From contig CAZXSC010000070.1 of NCBI GenBank assembly GCA_964643045.1, positions 1 through 14,921 on the forward strand: 14,921 nucleotides of DNA, read 5' to 3'. This document shows positions 6,592 through 14,148 of the stretch, in pieces. The DNA comes from TMED23 sp964643045 (GTDB lineage Bacteria; Pseudomonadota; Alphaproteobacteria; Rhodospirillales; UBA2165). The position numbers were made by a program, and so were the translations under genes. Positions within the stretch are counted from its first letter, which is position 1; each line of letters opens with the position of its first letter. The notes under the pieces were generated by a model. The model was not told the DNA's origin. It saw nothing but the letters and a program-made list of their open reading frames with translations, and did no database searches.

Positions 6592-7876
6592 GCGGCTTTA
6601 AACCACCAGTCGCCCAGTCTAATAGCTCAACAGTATGAACCACCTGTCCCTCAATTCCACTGGCTAGTTGTACTATACAGCCTATATTACCGGTAACCAA
6701 AATACTGGCTTTACTAGATTCAAAAATGGCTCTAATTGAAATTTGCCTGCGATCTTTTAACTCGGTGGCCATGTTTGGCCTTAACAAATTATAAGTTCCG
6801 GCCGACCCACAACAAAAATGGTTTCCAGGAATTTCCAAAACATTAAATCCGGCAGACCTTAGCTGATCACGGGGCAACTGTGTTATACCCTGTCCGTGCA
6901 TTAAAGAACATGCATCGTGATACACCACGTCTGGCGGGTTTTTCAGAGTAATCGCAGGTAATTGATGTTCTGAAATTATTTCAGTTATGTCCTTTGCCAA
7001 ATCAGAAACTTTCTGAGCCTTTTCTTTATATACAGGATCATCTTTGAATATATATGCATAGTCTTTGACCTCTGTACCGCAACCGGCCGCATTAATGACA
7101 ATATTATCAAGTCCACCTCGATCAAATTCTTCCAACCACGAATCAATATTCGCCCTTGCTAATTTTCTTGTCATACTATCCTTACCTAGATGATGGCTCA
7201 ATGCTCCGCAACACCCGGCCCCAGCAGACACTACAACCTCTATACCCATGCGCGTTAAGAGACAGATGGTGGCCTCATTGATGGATGGGCGGAGAATTTT
7301 TTGTGCACAACCGGTCAACAAAGCGACACGCTTAGCCTTGACCCCTTCAGCCGGAAAAACTTTTGGCCCGTCGGGAATTGACGCTTCCTTTAGTTCTGCT
7401 GGAACTGTATTAAGAACTTTGGAGAGCCTTTGGCCGAGAAAGCCGGACAACGGCTTCACTAATTTAGCCAACTTAAGCCCAGTCTTAAATAGTTTCGGAT
7501 TTAGTATTATTTGAACGAGGAGTAAACGGATCCAACGATCATACCAAGGACGCCGGTAATTTTGTTCAACATAATTTCGCGCGTAATCAATATAATGTTG
7601 ATAATTAACGCCAGAAGGACAAGCCGACTTACAGGCTAAACATGACAAACAACTATCAATGCTATCTGAAATTTCTGTGTTTATTGCAGTATTATTTTCC
7701 AACAAATCTTTAATTAGATAGATTCTGCCTCTCGGACTTTCACGCTCGTCCCTTAACACTGAATAGGTCGGACACGAAGACAGACAAAAACCACAATGGA
7801 CGCATTTTCTTAGGTTCTCCTCCACCATGCGTGTGAAAGGATCAGCCAGTTGTTCTGAGGTGAAATTAGTTTTCAT
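6584..7876 (-). CDS. glcF: Glycolate oxidase iron-sulfur subunit GlcF
   Basis: GlcF carries electrons from the flavin subunits of glycolate oxidase toward the membrane quinone pool. The 430 residues hold two 4Fe-4S motifs: Cys25, 28, 31 and 35 (CVHCGFCLSSCP) and Cys76, 79, 82 and 86 (CLSCLACKSACP). Two CCG domains follow, with GCCGAL at 221-226 and FCCGSAG at 354-360, the heterodisulfide-reductase-like cysteine-rich repeats. Length and motif order are those of the family. Its ATG overlaps the glcE TGA by 4 bp, and GAGGG lies just before it, so the two are translationally coupled. Last gene of glcDEF. Confidence 0.96.
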   Translation of the reverse strand: MKTNFTSEQLADPFTRMVEENLRKCVHCGFCLSSCPTYSVLRDERESPRGRIYLIKDLLENNTAINTEISDSIDSCLSCLACKSACPSGVNYQHYIDYARNYVEQNYRRPWYDRWIRLLLVQIILNPKLFKTGLKLAKLVKPLSGFLGQRLSKVLNTVPAELKEASIPDGPKVFPAEGVKAKRVALLTGCAQKILRPSINEATICLLTRMGIEVVVSAGAGCCGALSHHLGKDSMTRKLARANIDSWLEEFDRGGLDNIVINAAGCGTEVKDYAYIFKDDPVYKEKAQKVSDLAKDITEIISEHQLPAITLKNPPDVVYHDACSLMHGQGITQLPRDQLRSAGFNVLEIPGNHFCCGSAGTYNLLRPNMATELKDRRQISIRAIFESSKASILVTGNIGCIVQLASGIEGQVVHTVELLDWATGGLKPPN

Positions 7877-9096
7877 ATACCCTCATACATTCGACCGGGG
7901 TTAAGTACACGTTCGGGATCAAAATTTTCTTTAATGGATTTTGTCAAACAACTAACCTTCGGTTCTTGTGGTTGAAAAACACTCGATTCCAGGCGCAATT
8001 CTGAACTGGCCCTTAGCAAGGTTGCATGTCCGCCGCCGGAACCAATAGCTGAACGTAGAATTTTTCCTACGCCCATTAAGTCACCATCCGCAGCTAACCA
8101 GATTAATCCTCCACCCCAATCAAAATAAGCTTTAGATTGGATTTTATTTCTTACACGCGCAACAACATTTGCACCTTCAGAGGGAGCTACAGAGAGCCGC
8201 CAAATTTGATCTTGCTTATTATTTAGCAAAGGATCAACATCCCTTATTTCATGCCACAAACCAAATGAATTATGGCTGTGAAGTTCTTCAACTTCACCAT
8301 AGGATTGCCACAAGTTCCGAATAGCCTGACAGCGAGCATCCACGGAAGGTCCCGGACCCTGAAGTCTTACAGCAGCTACCGAAAGTCCCGGAGCCGCAAC
8401 ATATGAAACCGATGAATTTGTAGCTATATCTCCAGGCATATAGGCCGCAGCATTAACTTCAAAAGAACTCTGCAAGGTCTCTGATAAGGCCTGAATCGCC
8501 ATTCTATCATCTAAGCCATAGACCAGAACGGTTCTAGTTTTATCGGGGCTTGGCGAAACCTTAATGGTAACAGATGTCATTACAGCCAAAGTACCGAATG
8601 AGCCTGTGAGGAGCTTGGATAAATCAAAGCCTGTAACATTTTTTACCACACGACCGCCTGATTTAAATTTTTCACCCCGGCCACTTATTGCCTCAAACCC
8701 AAGACAATAATCTCTAGCAGCACCTGATTGAATACGCCTGGGACCAGACAAATTCGTCGCTATAATACCGCCCAAGGTTCCATGATTCTTCTCCCCACCA
8801 TATAATGAAGAAAAATCAGGCGGTTCAAACGCTATTTGTTGGTGGTTCTGTGAAAGTGTTTGAATAATATTATTAATAGGTGTGCCAGCTTTTGCCGTAA
8901 GTACTAACTCTTTTGGTTCGTATAAACTAATACCGGACAAAGTCGATATATTCATTAAATCCGATATTTCATTTGGTCGTCCCCATCCACGTTTCGTTCC
9001 GGCTCCAATAATTTCAACCGACTTTTTATCGTTTACAGCAGCCCGGACGATCTCTAAAACGTCTTTTGTATTCTGAGGGATAAGACGTTTAGCCAT
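7873..9096 (-). CDS. glcE: Glycolate oxidase FAD-binding subunit GlcE
   Basis: GlcE is the second flavin subunit of glycolate oxidase. The 407-residue protein has a PCMH-type FAD-binding fold: VEIIGAGTKRGWGRP (27-41), ELVLTAKAGTPI (63-74), and the long conserved stretch GTLGGIIATNLSGPRR (106-121) to GGRVVKNVTGFDLSKL (147-162) and TGSFGTLAVMTSVTIKV (164-180). It ends with FDPERVLNPGRM, the usual close of this flavoprotein family. AAGGG lies 6 nt before the ATG, and the gene starts 9 bp after the glcD stop. The context between glcD and glcF confirms the assignment, since GlcE alone looks much like other FAD-linked oxidases. Confidence 0.95.
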   Translation of the reverse strand: MAKRLIPQNTKDVLEIVRAAVNDKKSVEIIGAGTKRGWGRPNEISDLMNISTLSGISLYEPKELVLTAKAGTPINNIIQTLSQNHQQIAFEPPDFSSLYGGEKNHGTLGGIIATNLSGPRRIQSGAARDYCLGFEAISGRGEKFKSGGRVVKNVTGFDLSKLLTGSFGTLAVMTSVTIKVSPSPDKTRTVLVYGLDDRMAIQALSETLQSSFEVNAAAYMPGDIATNSSVSYVAAPGLSVAAVRLQGPGPSVDARCQAIRNLWQSYGEVEELHSHNSFGLWHEIRDVDPLLNNKQDQIWRLSVAPSEGANVVARVRNKIQSKAYFDWGGGLIWLAADGDLMGVGKILRSAIGSGGGHATLLRASSELRLESSVFQPQEPKVSCLTKSIKENFDPERVLNPGRMYEGI

Positions 9097-9105
9097 CTAA
9101 AACCC

Positions 9106-10599
9106 TTAATATCGCGGAATATCTGGGAACGGGATGTTACCCCTATGAACATGCATGCGACCGAGTTCAGCGCAACGATGTAAAGTTGGAAAAACTTTAC
9201 CGGGATTTAATAATCCGTGTGGGTCGAATGCGCACTTCAACCGTTGTTGCTGTTTGAGATCTTCTTCTGAAAACATTTTTTCCATTAAATCGCGCTTTTC
9301 AACACCCACCCCATGTTCACCTGTTAAAACACCACCCATATCAACACAAAGTTTCAAAATTTCAGAGCCAAATTCTTCTGCACGCTTGAGCTCCCCAACC
9401 TTATTCTCATCATACATGATTAATGGGTGGAGATTACCATCGCCCGCGTGAAAAACATTAGCGACACGCAGTTTATATTTTTTTGACATCTCACCAATGC
9501 GCACCAAAACTTCTGGCAGACGGCCCCTGGGAATAGTGCCATCCACGCAATAATAATCAGGCGTGATTCGCCCAATCGCCGAAAACGCGGCTTTCCGACC
9601 CGCCCAAAATTTTTCCCGTTCGGCTTCATTTTCACTAACACGTATGTAGTCAGATTCTAATTCATGTGCAATATTCTTGATCCGTTCAATAAGATGCGGC
9701 ACCTCCACTGAAGGGCCGTCTAATTCAACAATTAACAAAACTTCAATATCAAGTGGATACCCCGCCTGGACAAATTCTTCTGTTGCATGGATTGCTGACT
9801 TGTCCATCATTTCCATCCCACCAGGGACAATGCCTGCGCCAATAATTGCTGCCACGCAATTACCAGCTAATGTCACATTATCAAATCCTATCAGCATGCA
9901 GCACGTAGCTTCGGGTTTTTTTAAAATGCGCAACGTTACTTCAGTAATTATCCCAAGAAGACCCTCAGACCCAGTCATAATTCCCAGAAGATCATAACCT
10001 CCAGATCCCAGATGCTTGCCGCCTAGTTTAATGATATCACCATTCATTAAAACCATCTCAAGTCCTAGTAAGTTATTAGTCGTTAGACCATATTTCAGGC
10101 AATGAACCCCGCCAGCATTCTCAGCGACGTTGCCACCGATCGAACACACAATTTGACTTGATGGATCCGGCGCAAAATAAAAACCTTCGTCGGATACAGC
10201 TTCACTAATTGATAAATTGGTAACTCCTGGCTGAGTGACTACAGCACGATTTAAATAATCGATATCTAGTATTTGGCTGAATTTACCAAGTCCCAGCAAA
10301 ACGGCATCAGCAAGCGGCAAAGCTCCTCCGGACAATGATGTGCCTGCACCACGGGCCACTACTTTAACACCCGTCTCATTGCAACATTTTAATATAGCTG
10401 AAATTTGTTTCGTAGTTTCAGGCAACACAACAACCAATGGCAACTGTCGATAGGCCGATAAACCATCACACTCGTAGGCACGTAAACCCGCGGGATCACT
10501 AATTACGTTATCCCCCAGAATTTCTTTGAGATACCTAATTATTTTGGGGCGCTGAGAAATAATCGCGGTATCTGGCTTGGGCATACGCATCACAAACAT
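9106..10599 (-). CDS. glcD: Glycolate oxidase FAD-linked subunit GlcD
   Basis: GlcD is the catalytic flavoprotein that oxidises glycolate (and often D-lactate) to glyoxylate. The 497 residues include the PCMH FAD site with VVARGAGTSLSGGALPLADA (80-99), SIGGNVAENAGGVHCLKYG (153-171) and IMTGSEGLLGIITEVTLRIL (207-226). The C-terminal half carries HAGDGNLHPLIMYD and LTGEHGVGVEKR, with the conserved His residues, and ends in FDPHGLLNPGKVFP plus a tail of about 25 residues. The length is typical. Other in-frame ATGs lie at 10590 and 10584; the first Met is kept for lack of a deciding ribosome binding site. First gene of glcDEF; no glcC-type regulator is adjacent. The product would feed glyoxylate metabolism. 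Confidence 0.96.
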   Translation of the reverse strand: MFVMRMPKPDTAIISQRPKIIRYLKEILGDNVISDPAGLRAYECDGLSAYRQLPLVVVLPETTKQISAILKCCNETGVKVVARGAGTSLSGGALPLADAVLLGLGKFSQILDIDYLNRAVVTQPGVTNLSISEAVSDEGFYFAPDPSSQIVCSIGGNVAENAGGVHCLKYGLTTNNLLGLEMVLMNGDIIKLGGKHLGSGGYDLLGIMTGSEGLLGIITEVTLRILKKPEATCCMLIGFDNVTLAGNCVAAIIGAGIVPGGMEMMDKSAIHATEEFVQAGYPLDIEVLLIVELDGPSVEVPHLIERIKNIAHELESDYIRVSENEAEREKFWAGRKAAFSAIGRITPDYYCVDGTIPRGRLPEVLVRIGEMSKKYKLRVANVFHAGDGNLHPLIMYDENKVGELKRAEEFGSEILKLCVDMGGVLTGEHGVGVEKRDLMEKMFSEEDLKQQQRLKCAFDPHGLLNPGKVFPTLHRCAELGRMHVHRGNIPFPDIPRY

Positions 10600-10622
10600 C
10601 TCGCTATCAGTTTAAGAGATAA

Positions 10623-10628
10623 ATTATA
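10623..10628 (-). promoter_or_regulatory. Candidate glcD -10 element
   Basis: On the minus strand a perfect TATAAT lies 24 nt before the glcD ATG, giving a leader of about 17 nt. No good -35 hexamer is found 16-18 nt further up, where the sequence is AT-rich. No operator-like symmetry is seen beside it. It is a tentative call based on one hexamer. Confidence 0.28.
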
Positions 10629-10709
10629 GAAAAGTTATATACAGCAAAACTATGCCTACTTTACGTAGCGCTGATTCAACAACTCATGACTATATTGTGC
10701 ACGGTATTG

Positions 10710-10835
10710 CTAACCTTGTCTCGCTTTAAAACGTGGATTCTGCTTGTTAATCACATATAAACGGCCACGACGACGCACGATACGGCAATTTTTATCCCTT
10801 ACCTTTGCCGATTTAAGTGAACTACGCACCTTCAT
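10710..10835 (-). CDS. rpmJ: 50S ribosomal protein L36 (zinc-free type)
   Basis: The 41-residue basic protein starts MKVRSSLKSAKVRDKNCRIV and ends INKQNPRFKARQG, with the central VRRRGRLYV; this is ribosomal protein L36. Only one Cys (residue 17) is present, so the CxxC...C...H zinc site of the C+ form is missing and this is the zinc-independent form, normal in Alphaproteobacteria. AAGGA lies 8 nt before the ATG. It is a single gene, on the same strand as glcD 111 bp further on and the tRNA gene 410 bp upstream. On the plus strand of this place a longer open frame exists but is only its shadow. Confidence 0.95.
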   Translation of the reverse strand: MKVRSSLKSAKVRDKNCRIVRRRGRLYVINKQNPRFKARQG

Positions 10836-11245
10836 TTTGTCATCCTTATCCTATCAGACATTTATATTAACACGCCAGACAAAGTTGCGGGAAAGTAAGG
10901 GGCAAACTTCATTCTGTCAACGCTAACAATCACATTTTACACGAATTACCACCGTTTTATGACTAATTGTCGTTTCCTAACACTAAAACTAGCATAAAAG
11001 CCCATAATTATGCCCTAATTAGTTAAATAATTCACTATAGGTATAGATTAAAATAACCATAATAATTGATCAAATTTATGACAAGCAAAGATAATATCCC
11101 ATTATAGCGATAAGTTTCTATTTTTACTAAACGAGACCACATCCTATCAGCAACGCCTTTAAACCGATTAAAATCTAGAACATTGCGGGTTTTCTGTTTA
11201 ACAAGAATAAAAATATAGCGGATTTAAAATAATATCTTAGAATCA
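10836..11245. other. AT-rich intergenic stretch without a supported gene
   Basis: This 410-bp region between rpmJ and tRNA-Val contains the likely rpmJ promoter and otherwise no gene that I can support. A 10-bp direct repeat, ATCCTATCAG, is found at 10848-10857, next to the rpmJ ribosome binding site, and at 11141-11150. The 8-bp palindrome TTGATCAA is at 11066-11073. I see no strong GC hairpin with a T-run after the tRNA gene. A small RNA cannot be excluded. Confidence 0.4.
10892..10920 (-). promoter_or_regulatory. Candidate rpmJ promoter
   Basis: On the minus strand a perfect -35 hexamer TTGACA (10920-10915) is followed 17 nt later by TACTTT (10897-10892), which matches only 3 of 6 -10 positions. 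The predicted start would give rpmJ a leader of about 50 nt. The -35 match and distance are good; the -10 is weak. Confidence 0.33.
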
Positions 11246-11320
11246 TGGTGGGCGTGGTAGGGATTGAACCTACGACCCCCTCGATGTCACCGAGGTGCTC
11301 TCCCGCTGAGCTACACGCCC
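11246..11320 (-). tRNA. tRNA-Val (anticodon GAC)
   Basis: The minus strand folds as a complete tRNA of 75 nt including an encoded CCA (11248-11246). Acceptor stem GGGCGTG pairs with CACGCCC; the D arm is GCTC-AGCGGGA-GAGC; the anticodon stem CCTCG/CGAGG holds the loop GTGACAT with anticodon GAC, which reads valine codons GUC and GUU; the T arm is GTAGG-TTCAATC-CCTAC. Discriminator base is A, as in valine tRNAs. All stems are fully paired. It is a lone tRNA gene, divergent from the amidohydrolase gene. Confidence 0.97.
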
Positions 11321-11340
11321 CTCTTTGTTAGAGGTCCCGA

Positions 11341-11368
11341 TTTATATGGATTTTCTGGAAATGTGCAA
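11341..11368 (-). promoter_or_regulatory. Candidate tRNA-Val promoter
   Basis: On the minus strand TTGCAC (11368-11363) and TATAAA (11346-11341) are 16 nt apart, and the -10 is 20 nt from the tRNA 5' end, a normal place for a tRNA promoter. The -35 hexamer TTGCAC is the same as in the proposed gapR promoter, which may reflect the preference of this organism's housekeeping sigma factor. Confidence 0.42.
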
Positions 11369-11393
11369 GCATCACATGACAATTAAGCCTTGA

Positions 11394-11422
11394 TTGACTA
11401 GTATAAGTTAATCTTCAATACT
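11394..11422 (+). promoter_or_regulatory. Candidate promoter of the second amidohydrolase gene
   Basis: TTGACT (11394-11399, 5 of 6) and AATACT (11417-11422, 4 of 6) are 17 nt apart. Transcription would start near 11429, giving a leader of about 38 nt to the ATG at 11467 or 14 nt to the GTG at 11443. Confidence 0.35.
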
Positions 11423-11466
11423 CTTAAGTAATTTGGATTGCCGTGTGCGCGGTTTACAACAACCAG

Positions 11467-12327
11467 ATGAACAAACAAAATAAAATAACCTTCGATATAT
11501 CTAAACCAGATTCCCAACTGATTCCTTTTGTTTTTACTTCACCTCATAGTGGGACGAATTATTCCCCCTCTTTCATCGCTAAATCTAAGCTCGATCCTCT
11601 TACACTTCGGTGCTCAGAGGACAGCTTTATAGATGATCTATTCTCCGAAGCACCAAATTATGGAGCACCCCTTCTAAAAGCATTATTTCCGCGTGCCTAT
11701 GTTGACCCAAACCGTGAAACCTATGAACTCGACCAGAAAATGTTTGAAGAACCGTTGCCCCATTTCGTTAACACAAAAAGTCCTCGTGTATTTGCTGGTT
11801 TTGGCACAGTCCCACGTGTTGTAAAAAATGGAAAAAATATATATCGAGACAAAATCACATTTAAAGAGGTAACAAAACGCATTGAATCTTGCTACATTCC
11901 CTATCACGCAGCCTTAAGATTCCTTATTGATGAAACTAAACTTAAATTTGGTAAATGTATTTTAATCGACTGTCACTCAATGCCTTCATCAGGTCATTCA
12001 ATCGCGGGTAAAGCAGATAACCAGCAAGTTGATGTCGTATTAGGAAATAAATACGGCAAAACATGTGCATTTGAGCTTATGCAATTTGTCGACAGCCACC
12101 TAAAAAGCCTAAATTTAGTCGTCCGGCAAAATTACCCGTATGCCGGTGGTTATACAACACAACATTATGGAAACCCAGGTCGAAGCATTCATACTCTCCA
12201 AATCGAAGTCAATCGCGCTATTTACATGAACGAAGAAACAATTACTCGCAATGAGAACTACACTGCGTTGAAGAAAAAATTGTCAAACTTATTAAATGCT
12301 TTGGCTGAAGCCAAGTTCAATTTTTAA
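11467..12327 (+). CDS. N-formylglutamate amidohydrolase
   Basis: This is a classical member of the FGase family (HutG-like, PF05013), which hydrolyses N-formyl-L-glutamate to glutamate and formate. Counting from the ATG at 11467, the 286 residues show FTSPHSGTNY (23-32), CSEDSFIDDLF (49-59), AYVDPNRETYEL (77-88), FAGFGTVPRVV (109-119), LIDCHSMPSSG (166-176), the PYAGGYTTQHYG loop (224-235) and LQIEVNRAIYM (244-254). The His and Glu residues in these motifs are the probable zinc and catalytic ligands. A GTG at 11443 would add 8 residues; neither start has a clear ribosome binding site, and ATG is preferred because the family motif then starts at a normal distance. No histidine-degradation genes are in view, so the role may be general formyl-amino-acid salvage. 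Confidence 0.9.
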   Translation: MNKQNKITFDISKPDSQLIPFVFTSPHSGTNYSPSFIAKSKLDPLTLRCSEDSFIDDLFSEAPNYGAPLLKALFPRAYVDPNRETYELDQKMFEEPLPHFVNTKSPRVFAGFGTVPRVVKNGKNIYRDKITFKEVTKRIESCYIPYHAALRFLIDETKLKFGKCILIDCHSMPSSGHSIAGKADNQQVDVVLGNKYGKTCAFELMQFVDSHLKSLNLVVRQNYPYAGGYTTQHYGNPGRSIHTLQIEVNRAIYMNEETITRNENYTALKKKLSNLLNALAEAKFNF

Positions 12328-12365
12328 ATCCTACACAAAACTGGCATATTTTTTGCTCGTATATG

Positions 12366-12394
12366 TTACAAAGAAAAAAACTATTACATATAAT
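12366..12394 (+). promoter_or_regulatory. Candidate promoter of the lytic transglycosylase gene
   Basis: A perfect -10 TATAAT (12389-12394) lies 17 nt after TTACAA (12366-12371), or 18 nt after GTTACA. The predicted start near 12401 would put the ribosome binding site GAGGG almost at the 5' end of the transcript. Confidence 0.38.
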
Positions 12395-12413
12395 CTACTA
12401 GAGGGCGTGAAAA

Positions 12414-13352
12414 ATGGTAAGCATTAAGTGGCAACTATTCTCGATACTCTTAATATTGCCAATCTTTGGGATAACATCAGAGAATGTATCCGCAACAGAA
12501 AACCATCAAAAATATTTTAGAAACAACGAGTTAAATCCCGCCGATAAATTTTTATGTAAAAAACAAACCCGTAGCTTTGAAACAGCTTTAGGTATTCCAC
12601 CAAATTTATTAACGGCCATTTCGCTCGCGGAATCTGGTAAATGGGAAAGAAAAACCAAGGCATTATTTGCCTGGCCCTGGACAATTAAAGCAGAGGGAAA
12701 AGGTTATTATATGCCATCAAAACAAAGTGCTGTATCCAAAGTAAGCTTGTTAAAAGCCAAAGGTATCAAGAATATTGACGTCGGCTGTATGCAAATTAAT
12801 CTTTTTTATCATCCTAACGCTTTTGAAGATTTGGATTCTGCATTTAACCCTGAACGCAACGTTGGTTATGCCGCCAATTTCCTAGCTGCACTTAATCAAA
12901 CCACACTTTCCTGGCCTCAGGCGGCGGCGAACTACCACTCGACAACGGTAAAAAAGAATCAGATCTATCTGAATAAAGTGCTAGCCCTTTGGCAGAAAGT
13001 AACCAAGAAAAGCATACGTGTTTCTGGATTTCATCACTCACCTAACCCAGCTTATTTTGATCCAATAAGCCGGGCAGCTCATACAGCATTACTTCAATCA
13101 AGGTTTCGAGCGCGCCTAAATGCCGAAAAGAACACAAATAAACCTGACAGGAAAAAACAGGACCTTGATGCTTGGCGCCGGGGGCGTTTTGACAAAAACC
13201 TGATGAGAACTACAATGGCCCTTCAGAAAGCCAAACGCGCGCGCGCAGATAAAGCATATCTTAATCAAGGTAAAAAGAGCTTTTCCGAGAAACGACGAGG
13301 GCAGCTAACTCAGTGGCGGAAAAATCGTAATGCTTCAGCGTTTAAAAATTAA
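12414..13352 (+). CDS. Secreted lytic transglycosylase (SLT domain)
   Basis: The 312-residue protein carries an N-terminal signal sequence (hydrophobic 7-20, likely cleavage after SVSA-type site near residue 27) and a lysozyme-like SLT domain at about 50-195, which cuts peptidoglycan glycan strands to 1,6-anhydro products in the periplasm. Catalytic Glu73 lies in AISLAESGKW; the conserved GCMQINLFYHP block is at 124-134 and AANYHS at 171-176. From about 200 on, the protein is basic and rich in Arg, Lys and Gln, with two WRxxR-like segments, and looks unfolded or cell-wall binding. GAGGG is 8 nt before the ATG. It may be expressed with the methyltransferase gene 38 bp downstream. No secretion-system or flagellar genes adjoin it, so a housekeeping wall role is most likely. 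Confidence 0.88.
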   Translation: MVSIKWQLFSILLILPIFGITSENVSATENHQKYFRNNELNPADKFLCKKQTRSFETALGIPPNLLTAISLAESGKWERKTKALFAWPWTIKAEGKGYYMPSKQSAVSKVSLLKAKGIKNIDVGCMQINLFYHPNAFEDLDSAFNPERNVGYAANFLAALNQTTLSWPQAAANYHSTTVKKNQIYLNKVLALWQKVTKKSIRVSGFHHSPNPAYFDPISRAAHTALLQSRFRARLNAEKNTNKPDRKKQDLDAWRRGRFDKNLMRTTMALQKAKRARADKAYLNQGKKSFSEKRRGQLTQWRKNRNASAFKN

Positions 13353-13390
13353 TAACTTAAAATCTTACGGCTTAAACCGCGAATATTAGA

Positions 13391-14092
13391 ATGGAATTCG
13401 ATTGGCAAAAAAGCCCGAAACGGACACACATAGAAATAATTGAAGGAATGTTCGACCCAAAGGGCGCGAAAATTCTTGATATTGGTTGTGGAGCCGGACA
13501 TATCGCTCGTGCACTAACGAAAATGGGAGCCGAAGTTATTGGGGTTGACCCAAATCAAAATCAATTAAAACGAGCACGGACTGCCGAAGCTATACGAAAT
13601 GAAACTTACCTCGAAGGGTCAGCTCAAGATCTTCCCCTTTACAACCAGTCCATGGACATAATTTTATTTTTCAACAGCTTCCATCATATCCCGAGCTATG
13701 CATTTGCTACAGCAATAGAAGAATCCCACAGAGTCCTAAGACCTGGGGGTAAATTATTTTTTGCAGAACCCATCGCCGATGGACCGCAATTTGAACTAGG
13801 CCGATTAGTTAACGATGAAACCGAAATTCGTGCTCTTGCCTATAAGAATATACTTGCCGTTCCTGAGAAAGGATTTAAAGAGATAATGGAGTTCATTTAT
13901 GTAACCGAAAACCGACACAAGAATTTTGAAAGCTATAAAACCAATTCAATATCTATTAATCCTGCACGCGCAGCCATTTTCAAGAAAAATAATACGGAAA
14001 TCCGAAAAAAATTCAACAAATTTAGCGAAAATAAACACGGGTTTTACACATTTAAAAATCCAATTCGCGGAAATTTATTCACTCGCCTTTAA
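13391..14092 (+). CDS. Class I SAM-dependent methyltransferase
   Basis: The 233-residue protein has the Methyltransf_11 fold. Motif I is ILDIGCGAGHIARAL (28-42), the acidic residue that binds the SAM ribose is Asp53 in VIGVDPNQ, AQDLPLYNQSMDIILFFNSFHHI (78-100) spans motifs II and III, and RVLRPGGKLFFAEP (114-127) is the post-III strand pair. The C-terminal 100 residues are lysine-rich and give no substrate hint. Such proteins range from ubiquinone/menaquinone methyltransferases to small-molecule modifiers; the sequence does not match UbiE closely. No ribosome binding site is evident. It follows the transglycosylase by 38 bp and converges with the fatty-acid gene on the other strand, with 56 bp between. 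Confidence 0.85.
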   Translation: MEFDWQKSPKRTHIEIIEGMFDPKGAKILDIGCGAGHIARALTKMGAEVIGVDPNQNQLKRARTAEAIRNETYLEGSAQDLPLYNQSMDIILFFNSFHHIPSYAFATAIEESHRVLRPGGKLFFAEPIADGPQFELGRLVNDETEIRALAYKNILAVPEKGFKEIMEFIYVTENRHKNFESYKTNSISINPARAAIFKKNNTEIRKKFNKFSENKHGFYTFKNPIRGNLFTRL

Positions 14093-14148
14093 AGACAACA
14101 CGCCCTAAAATTCTTCACGATTAAATTCTGCCTTCTAAAATCCGGCCA

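Noticed and set aside
9155..9451. Plus-strand open frame of 98 codons, and similar ones inside glcD, glcE and glcF
   Set aside because: They lie antisense to well-supported oxidase genes and their translations resemble no protein family.
10744..10926. Plus-strand open frame of 60 codons
   Set aside because: It runs antisense across rpmJ, whose protein is clearly identified on the other strand.
11066..11073. TTGATCAA as an FNR-type operator
   Set aside because: FNR sites need a 4-nt gap between TTGAT and ATCAA; here the half-sites merge, so it is only a short palindrome.
11035..11142. Minus-strand open frame of 35 codons starting ATG at 11142, with a hydrophobic middle
   Set aside because: No ribosome binding site at a usable distance, no recognisable family, and a frame of this length is expected by chance in AT-rich sequence.
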